Shown here: positions 57,280 to 64,000 of the stretch, one piece after another
How positions within the stretch are numbered: the first letter of the stretch is position 1
Layout: every line of letters starts with the position of its first letter
Source of the DNA: Notospermus geniculatus
Taxonomy: Eukaryota; Nemertea; Pilidiophora; Heteronemertea; Lineidae
DNA length: 64,000 nucleotides
Reading direction: 5' to 3'
Assembly (NCBI GenBank): GCA_002633025.1
Contig: NMRB01000235.1
Location: 433,728-497,727, forward strand
Made by a program: the position numbers and the translations under genes
Notes under the pieces: generated by a model
The model's database searches: none
Told to the model about the DNA's origin: nothing
The model's input: only the letters and a program-made list of their open reading frames with translations

Positions 57280-57518
57280 ATGGCACCCTCTCTGATACCA
57301 TGGCAGCATACGCGGTTCCTAAAAATCATAAACTTGCTAGGTTCTATCTTCTCCCAAAGGTCCATAAACCCGGGGTCCCAGGTTGTCCTGTAGTGTCTTG
57401 TTCAGGCTCTTTGACGGAGAAAGTATCGTGGACCATTTCCTTAAGCCCTACCTCCCTTCAGTCACTTCGTATCTTAAGGACACCAAGGATTTTCTTAGCA
57501 AGGTGCGTGACTTAGGTA
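57280..57518 (+). pseudogene. Penelope ORF, middle part
   Basis: Encodes GTLSDTMAAYAVPKNHK and FYLLPKVHKPG (reverse-transcriptase finger region), then, after a frameshift near 57405, VDHFLKPYLPSVTSYL and KDFLSKVRDLG, ending at the TA target of the next insertion. Confidence 0.75.
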
Positions 57519-58492
57519 CACTCATGGCCAAAAGTAAATGGACAGCAGTTTATCTTGAATATCTCCAAACCAATGGGGTGAAGAAAATTGAATCCGACAT
57601 AATGTAGTGGTAAATTTTCCTGGCTATCTAATGGTATCAGCGTCAAAAAAATCCGCTGAAAACCAGATTGGGCAGAAGGAATTTTGTAAAGGCATGTTTT
57701 TTGCTACTTTTTTATTTGAATGATTTCATTCAAAATTTTTATATCACTGTGTTCTACTCATCGAGGCCTTTCATAAAATATCCTGAAATTTCAAATATTC
57801 CGTGTAGAAATTTGATTTTGGGGCACTTTCATCCAAATATTTTTTGGCCACGCGTGCAACACCTTTGACACAGGCCTCTGCACTATTGTGAGTTGTGGTG
57901 GTGAATGAAAACTAAGTATTGTAATTTCTCGTTCACAATGAATAAAGAAACCCAGTTGTGGCTAAAGGTCGTGTTTGTCATGCAGGGTCAATTTCCATAA
58001 CAGGCTGCATCAATTCAGTGGATTCCTGGTAGTTGACCAGTTCACAGCCTGTTGACACCCCGTCAATCCCACAAACTATTCAATGGCCTTCAATGGCCAT
58101 TGATTTTTATCTACCGGCATGACCATTGGGTTCAAGGGGCTCTGTCAAAGGTGTTGCAAGCATGGGCAACATAATTTTGATAAAAGTGCCCCAAAATCAC
58201 ATTTCTGCACGGAATATTTGAAATTTCAGGATATATTATGAAAGGCCTCCATAAGTAGAACACAGTGATATAAAATTTTTGAATGAAATTATGCAAATAA
58301 AAAAGTAGCAGAAAACATACCTTTACAAAATTCCTTCTGTCAAATGCGGTCTTCAGCAGATTTTTTCGACGCTGATATCATTAGATAGCCAGGAAAATTT
58401 ACTACTACATATGTCGGATTCAATTTTCTCCACCCCATTGGTTTGGAGATATTCAAGATAAACTGCTGTCCATTTACTTTTGGCCATGAGTG
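57519..58492. mobile_element. TA-flanked long-arm foldback in Penelope
   Basis: A 974-bp insertion with ends CACTCATGGCCAAAAGTAAA and its inverse, arms of about 350 bp and TA at 57517-57518 and 58493-58494. Removing it joins DLGT to LPQGALLV in frame. TA duplication and a CACT start fit Tc1/mariner-type mobilisation. No transposase. Confidence 0.85.
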
Positions 58493-58494
58493 TA

Positions 58495-59982
58495 CGTTAC
58501 CACAAGGGGCACTCCTTGTTACCCTGGATGTTGTCAGCTTGTATCCTAGTATCCCACATGAAGATGGCTTGAATGCCCTCTCGGCATTCTTGACGAAACA
58601 GGGCCTACCAGAGGGCGTGATCAAGGACATATGTACGCTGGCCCATTTTGTCCTATCTAAGAATGCATTTGAATTCCACTCAAGGTTTTTCTTACAGGTC
58701 TCAGGAACTGCGATAGGAACTAAAATGGCCCCCTCGTACGCTATCATTTTCATGCACATATGGCTCAGGTTCATAGATGATGTTTTCTCTGTGTGGACCC
58801 ATGGACGTAAAAAACTGGAGGATTTCGTTGACAGGCTCAATGAGTTCCACCCTACCATCAGATTCACTTGGGATGCATCCCCTTCCTCCCAGAACTTTTT
58901 GGATGTGACTGTCAAACTCTGCGACTCAAGGATTGTGACTGACCTCTATGTAAAACCCACGGACACTCACCAATACCTCCACGCAGCTTCCTGTCACCCT
59001 GGCCATATCAAACGCTCCATCCCTTTTTCCCAAGCCCTCCGCATCCTGTCCATATGTTCAGAACGGCCTGCGGCTCTGAAACACCTTCAGAACTTGGTTG
59101 GCTTTCTCACTGACAGGGGACATACATGTAACAGACGGAAGGTTGCAAGGGAAGTAGAAAGGGCGACCCAACGTCATGACGGCCAGGGGGCCCACTCTCC
59201 CACTACGACGGAAACCAATACCCAGGATGGGAGTAGAGACAGAGCTGATGATGGTGATCCCCAGGCTAACCAGAGTGTCGACAGAAGTGAGGTCCGAGAC
59301 AACCAGCAGTCCCCCAAAACCCCCAAGATTCCCTTAGTCCTCACCTATCACCCTGGACTGCCAGACATTACTGCAATCATACGCCGTGTCCTTCCTATTC
59401 TTCATTTGAACCCATCAATGAAGGAATGCTGCCCTGAGCCACCCCTTATTGCATTCCGGAGACCCAAAAACCTTCGTGATGTGCTGGTAAGAGCCAAGGT
59501 CCCCACACAGGAGATCCAACGTGCCAAGCCCACCTGGTGACCCTTGCTCAGGGAAAGGACCAAAGAGAGGTCGGAAATGTCAACTTTGCATCTCCTTGCC
59601 CTCCCAGTCCCACATCACTAGTTCCTCCACGGGAAGGTCCCATCCGCTCCGCCTGAGGGGTCCCGCTGATTATGACAGCAGAAATGTGGTCTACTGCATT
59701 ACATGTACCAGATGCACCACGATCAACCAGTACGTCGGACAGACAACATGTTTGCGTAAAAGGATGAACCACCACAAGTCCAACATCAGATTAGGGAAAG
59801 AGGATGATCGTGACTGCTCGATACTCTATGCCCACTTCAAGTTGCCAGGACATTCTGTCGAGGACCTGAGGTTCACCATCCTCGAGACATGTCCAGATGA
59901 GAAGACTCTCTTTAGTACAGAGTTGAAATGGATGTGGACCCTTAAAACCATCACCCCCTCAGGTCTTAACACAAGATGCTGA
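58495..59982 (+). pseudogene. Penelope ORF, reverse transcriptase core and GIY-YIG
   Basis: RT motifs: LVTLDVVSLYPSIPH (first catalytic D), SGTAIGTKMAPSYAIIF and the catalytic LRFIDDVFSVW. About 20 residues usually found between MAPxYA and the FIDD motif are missing. NFLDVTVKLCDSRI and YVKPTDTHQYLHAASCHPGH follow. A one-base insertion near 59536 breaks the frame before DPCSGKGPKRGRKCQLC. The GIY-YIG domain then reads VVYCITCTRCT, QYVGQTT, RKRMNHHKSNI, LYAHFKLPGHS. Not functional as it stands. Confidence 0.8.
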
Positions 59983-60837
59983 GGTTCTGAGTCCCTAGTT
60001 TGGCTTTCGTGTTCTTCTCGCTCTCTAGTGGAGGGCACGTGGCTCCCCGTCTGGTCTAGGCCTTGTTCCCCCCCCCCCGCCTTTGCTCTATTCCTCCTCG
60101 CCCTATTCTTCTCATCGCTCAGTGATTTGCATTATCCATTCTGTTTTTTTCCTACAAATCTGGAAGTTGACTTCCTTTATATTCTTTTACTTAGTGTTGA
60201 CCACCGTGCATCTTTCCGCTTTGTGCTTGCTATGTATTACACATGTTATATTTATTAAACCCTTTTCTTTCAGCTAAATCAGTGTCTGTTTAATTACATC
60301 CACTCTCTTTATTAGCTCCAGCAACCATCCGTGGTGCTTGGACACTATTCTTTCCTTAATTGCTCTCTCATCCTGTCTACACAGGTGTTAGTTCTACATT
60401 CGGCTTTCAGCTCAGTCTTTTCTAGAGTTTCAGATTGTAAAGTTCCACTTGAAAAAGACCCCGGTTGGGGTCGAAAATTGGTGAATTCTGGAGATTGACT
60501 TCTTGCTTATTATCGTTAAAAATTCGCACAATGTTATGTATGGGTGATTGCGTCAAGGTCAGATTACATAGGCCTAGAATACAAAATGGCGATTTCCTAG
60601 TCAGAGGAGGACACCCGTGTGTATATTTTTTCGTGTTTTCCTGCATCAGAATGGATAAAGTCACACGCCTTCTCACCTTGTAAGGAGGTAGGTTACTTTC
60701 ATTACTTTTCATTAGTCGGTCTAATTCGTTTTATCGAACCGTGTGGTTGACCTGCTAGAACTTTTCAACTGGACTTGGTCTCGCCCTTCTTTGTTAGTGC
60801 ATTCTAACAATGTTGGCGTATGGAAATTTCGGTATAC

Positions 60838-61738
60838 GGTAAAAAAGGCACTGGTAAAAAAGGCACCGGTAAAAAAGGCACGGTAAAAAAGGCACTGGTA
60901 AATAAGGCACTGGTAAAAAAGGCACTGGTAAATAAGGCACTGGTAAAAAAGGCACTGGTAAAAAAGGCACTAAAAATTAGGGGGGTAGGTAAAAAAAGGC
61001 ACTACCACAGAAAATGCACGGCTTGTTCAGGGTAGTTCTGTGGCATAAATATGATGCTTTACTTTCGTTGATACTGCATATTTCCGGATGTTTTGAATTG
61101 TCAAATGGACTTGCAGTCACTGTTGTCTATGACTATGAGGGGGCTCAGTGCATGGGATAGGGATGCATCCGGGGGCTGCTCAGGATCATCAAGTGCCCTG
61201 ACCTTGATCAGCTGGACCACTTGGCATGGGCCAAAGAAAAGGGCACTGCGGTCGTTGGCATTGAAGCGATCACGACCACAGGCAGGAGTCATTGAACATA
61301 CCGGTACCCAGGTCAGTGGCCTTGGATATTATGGTCGGCAAAATTTAATACAATATTATATCATGGTCTGAGTTGAGCACTCATAGGGATGGTCCTGAGC
61401 AGCCCCCTGGATGGGGCCCCTATCCCATGCACTCAGCCCCTCACAGACAACACTGAGTGCAAGTCCATTTCAAAATGTCAAAACATCTGGAAATATGCAG
61501 TTATCAATGAAAGTAAAGCATCATATTTATGCCACAGAACTACCCTGAACAAGCCATGCATTTTCTGTGGTAGTGCCTTTTTTACCTACCCCCCTAATTT
61601 TTAGTGCCTTTTTTACCAGTGCCTTTTTTACCAGTGCCTTCTTTACCAGTGCCTTTTTTACCAGTGCCTTATTTACCAGTGCCTTTTTTACCGTGCCTTT
61701 TTTACCGGTGCCTTTTTTACCAGTGCCTTTTTTACCTG
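60838..61738. mobile_element. Foldback with 15-bp repeat arms
   Basis: Arms 60838-61192 and 61383-61738 are inverted copies. The outer part has about ten units of GGCACTGGTAAAAAA; the inner part is unique (AAATGCACGGCTTGTTCAGG, GGGGGCTCAGTGCATGGG). Irregular units (CACCGG, CACGG, TAAATAA) occupy nearly the same places in both arms. The 190-bp centre encodes, on the minus strand, a fragment CGRDRFNANDRSALFFGPC of unknown origin. Target duplications were not found. Confidence 0.75.
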
Positions 61739-61877
61739 GATTCGGAAATTTCCCATCCGCTCCCAGTCCGAATGTACTGAAAATTCAATTTTTATTTTCG
61801 TAATGCCTGTATATACATGTAGCCTATTTCAATCTCGTTTTATCCTTCTAACTAATGTTTATTTTGTTTGTTTGCAG

Positions 61878-62142
61878 TGATTGTGATGCCTGCATTGATG
61901 CCTCATGTACTGCCCTGTACAATGTTCGTGTACTTGCATACGAGGCCATGATGCGACTCCTTCTCCGATTGGATTTGGAATACGCTGGCGCCACCACAGA
62001 CATTGGAAGTCTATTGGGTTTGGAGAGACATTCAAAACATGGCGGACGGACGTTTGGAACATGGCGGATGGGCACTTGTTTGACATTTAAGCCGCGCGAT
62101 GGCGTGGCTTATTTTCTAAAACCTCCCCTGCGCTGTTTTTAA
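61878..62142 (+). CDS. Duplicated terminal exon, copy 2
   Basis: Acceptor TTTTGTTTGTTTGCAG, then DCDACIDASCTALYNVRVLA and EAMMRLLLRLDLEYAG, as at 51762-51543 but on the plus strand. The end differs: a 24-bp insertion containing an imperfect palindrome (AAGCCGCGCGATGGCGTGGC then TT) replaces the original stop and extends the frame to 62142. It is more likely a decayed or transposed copy than a second gene. Confidence 0.35.
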
Positions 62143-62245
62143 TGATCTAGTTCAGCTTTAAGAAAATGTGCAACACACACAGGTGTTACAGTATTTGATC
62201 CCAGTAAGCCTACCGGTACACGTAGGCGGACTCGATTCGACATTA

Positions 62246-62363
62246 GTGAGGTTTCGCAAGCGCCCGGTTAGGCCCTACGACGACGTTTATCTATTGTGTA
62301 GGTATGCCCAAACAATAGATAAACGTCGTCGTATGGCCTAACCGGGCGCTTGCGAAACCTCCC
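62246..62363. mobile_element. 118-bp hairpin MITE
   Basis: Ends GTGAGGTTTCGCAAGCGCCC and the inverse, flanked by TA (62244-62245 and 62364-62365). The interior arms ACGACGACGTTTATCTATTG pair almost perfectly. The terminal G-GAGGTTT is shared with the MITE at 10846, so they may use related transposases. Confidence 0.8.
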
Positions 62364-62369
62364 TAATAC

Positions 62370-63230
62370 TGTACTGGTACTGCCAGCAGGCCTAGCAGGC
62401 CTAATGGTAGGCCTAGGTAGTAGCCTAATACTAGTAGCCGGCTGGTGTGGGCAGCCCCTCCCTTGACCAGATGACCCAGAGTTTCTTCTTGTGGTTAGAT
62501 ACTATACTAGGGGACCACAGGTCCTTACACAGTTCACAGAGTCTGATTCTCCAGTGAGCTGTATCTAACCACAAGGCCTAGCCTACACCTTTACCAGTCT
62601 TGCATGTATGATGTAGCCTATTGCCTAGGCCTATGTTGTAGACTAGACTAGGCCTAGCTTAGCTATAAGTGGGTTGTGTGTTTGTTCATATTTAGGCCTA
62701 TATTCAGTCTTTCATTTCAGATCATGAGATTCCTCAGCAGTCTCAATTGCATAGAGTTGCACCTACCTGATTAAACTACTGGCCTAGGTAAAATCCAAAG
62801 CATGAATTGAAAATAAAGATGAGCAGTAGGCCCTCTCTGCACAGGTGACAGATAAGCTGTGAGTGAATGGGCTGTTCTCTCAATTCCCTTTCTCAAATCC
62901 ACAGCATACAATGGTAACATCATAAATGACATTCACTGAGCATGCTCAGGTGCTGAGAGGGAAATTCAAATATCCTTGTTTTTTATTTCTGCAGATTACG
63001 CCCCTGGTGGAAAGATTTCAAACAAATGAGCCCTACAGGAAATGAGGGTAAAACTAAGCAACACAATATGTGAATTACACTTTGATTTATTTTCTATGGA
63101 CTGAGTAATTGGGATTTTTCATTTTCGTAAAATGCCCCCTGGAAAGCAGAATGTAGGTCAAATCGCGAAACTTTTTGGTTCTGTTTCAAGTCCTCCCTAG
63201 GGCCTACCACTCCACCGACTTTCATGACCC
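62370..63230. other. Intergenic sequence rich in TAGGCCTA
   Basis: Repeated AGGCCTA/TAGGCCT motifs and no convincing exon. An imperfect inverted pair, TCTTGTGGTTAGATACTATA and AGCTGTATCTAACCACAAGG, lies near 62487 and 62558. Confidence 0.35.
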
Positions 63231-63345
63231 TGGACCTTGCGGTTGCGAAAGGTGCCAGTTTCACGGACTACAGACAGACAGACGGACGCCACTCAGTATA
63301 CATATGAATAGCTCCGCTGACCTTTGGTCAGCTGAGCTCAAAACG
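63231..63345 (+). repeat. Hairpin-ended repeat, third variant 3' end
   Basis: AGACAGACAGACGGACGCCA, then the hairpin GCTGACCTTTGGTCAGC and TGAGCTCAAAA: the same layout (G/A/C-rich tract, hairpin, GAGCT, A-run) as the other hairpin-ended repeats. Confidence 0.45.
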
Positions 63346-64000
63346 TCTTTTTGTGCCATAATAAGAACACAGGAGATTTCCACATCGGGTTTTGGAGACC
63401 TTAATTTAGCCCCCCCCCCTCACAAAATTTGAGTAGTGTTGACGGGCACCGGGCCTCAGGAGGGATTTTTCATAGCCGGGCTCGACCCGGGTGTCAAAAA
63501 ACCCGGGTATTTCTATGTAGTGTAGCCACGGCTATAGGCCTACAATAGACCAGACAATAGGGTCAGGTTGTTAAATCAATGATGCATAATATAATCACAT
63601 GCTAGTCACAGGACCTGAGGAGGGGCACTTTAGACCAGACCAGAGGCAGACTTACACTAGACAGCACCCAATCAACATCTATGAGCCGAGCAACACATAC
63701 GACGAGTACGACGAGTATTGTATTACACCGTGAAGGAGACCGCAGCCCGTGTCGCAGAGTCCCACAAGCCACACACATAAGGAGTAAAACGGTAATCCCC
63801 AAGTCCGACAATAGGAGCTGTCAGTGAGTTGACCAATAGGTGTCACTACGGCCAAATTCAATGCATATAGCGGACCCATTCATTCTTGATCAAGCACCAA
63901 TCACGTGGACTTTCCTGTGTATTTGTCCGCTAGAACTTTGCTGCCATCTTTTGAATTTATTGAAAATTCCTTTGGGGGGTCATTGTGTTGGGGGGGGGGG
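63346..64000. other. Intergenic sequence
   Basis: A C-run at 63411-63420, ACGAGTACGACGAGTA near 63700 and a final G-run. No gene or transposon end was identified. Confidence 0.35.

Larger units (their letters stand above)
55434..60521 (+). mobile_element. Penelope-like element, copy 1
   Basis: The element carries an N-terminal region, reverse transcriptase and GIY-YIG endonuclease on the plus strand, in fragments separated by insertions (55593, 56438, 57519). An inverted copy of its own 3' terminal sequence lies at its left end (55434-55565 against 60420-60521); the right copy lacks the last 45 bases. Penelope elements often carry such terminal repeats in either orientation. Confidence 0.8.
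55079..60832. repeat. Long inverted repeat flanking Penelope copy 1
   Basis: 55079-55433 is inverted at 60522-60832 (TTTCCATACGCCAACA, ACACGAAAAATATACACACG, AATCGCCATTTTGTATTCTA). The pair encloses the whole Penelope copy. It may be a pre-existing inverted repeat or the terminal arrangement of the element. Confidence 0.7.

Noticed and set aside
60838-61035. Lysine-rich KKGTGKKGTG protein
   Set aside because: Translation of a 15-bp tandem repeat in a foldback arm; the mirror arm gives the complementary artefact.

Overview
This is a eukaryotic nuclear window made mostly of transposable-element relics, with a few intron-rich genes threaded through them. It suggests a marine invertebrate, probably a deuterostome such as an echinoderm, hemichordate or lancelet. 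The reasons are canonical GT-AG introns, 5S rRNA and U1 snRNA sequences of metazoan type, Penelope, L2/CR1 and Tx1/L1-like retroelements, tRNA-derived SINEs and many MITEs. The species is not determined. Two isolated N characters inside homopolymers (near 1791 and 32541) mark closed assembly gaps.

Three gene models can be built by matching splice sites and reading-frame phase. (1) Gene A, minus strand, four exons (18694-18403, 17076-16814, 10222-9216, 7663-7495), about 576 residues. All junction phases agree, but the large exon needs two compensating one-base frameshifts. (2) Gene B, minus strand, a four-EF-hand protein of about 159 residues (50079-49889, 41767-41694, 38459-38216). Its introns are full of transposons. 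(3) Gene C, minus strand, only the first two exons seen (30545-30452, 30175-29938). A separate C-terminal exon lies at 50790-50673, and one unidentified terminal exon is present twice in inverted orientation (51762-51543 and 61878-62142).

Two linked 5S rRNA-U1 snRNA units occur in the same orientation (about 34.5-37.3 kb and 52.6-55.1 kb), with related A-flank sequence on both sides of each. In the first, 5S is split by a 167-bp MITE, two back-to-back TTAA elements sit just upstream of U1, and the U1 5' end is mutated. In the second, 5S looks intact and U1 is split by a short retroposed fragment with a 10-bp target duplication. The second unit also preserves the empty TTAA site.

Mobile elements by region: 0-7 kb holds a 756-bp palindrome-array element, TTAA and TA MITEs, SINE pieces and a 288-bp-monomer repeat. 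8.6-9.1 kb is a TA MITE inside a gene A intron. 10.8-16.0 kb is a MITE split by a 4.9-kb element with 850-bp inverted arms. 17.6-19.9 kb is a SINE with a nested MITE, a second hairpin-ended repeat and a 79-bp Penelope fragment. 24-30 kb holds three L2/CR1-like LINE fragments, and 32.3-33.8 kb a Tx1/L1-like LINE with its target duplication. 38.9-49.7 kb has more hairpin-ended repeats, a SINE, a second palindrome-array element, a Merlin-like transposase relic, a DUF3987-like fragment and a Penelope copy split by a Harbinger-like foldback. 55-61.7 kb is a larger Penelope copy interrupted three times and flanked by inverted repeats, followed by a foldback of 15-bp units.

The most unusual signal is a pair of elements (319-1074 and 45020-45501). 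They share the terminal inverted repeat TACGGTGGCCCA and 6-bp target duplications, but carry different arrays of a CACC-SS-GGTG palindrome repeated every 19-21 bp.
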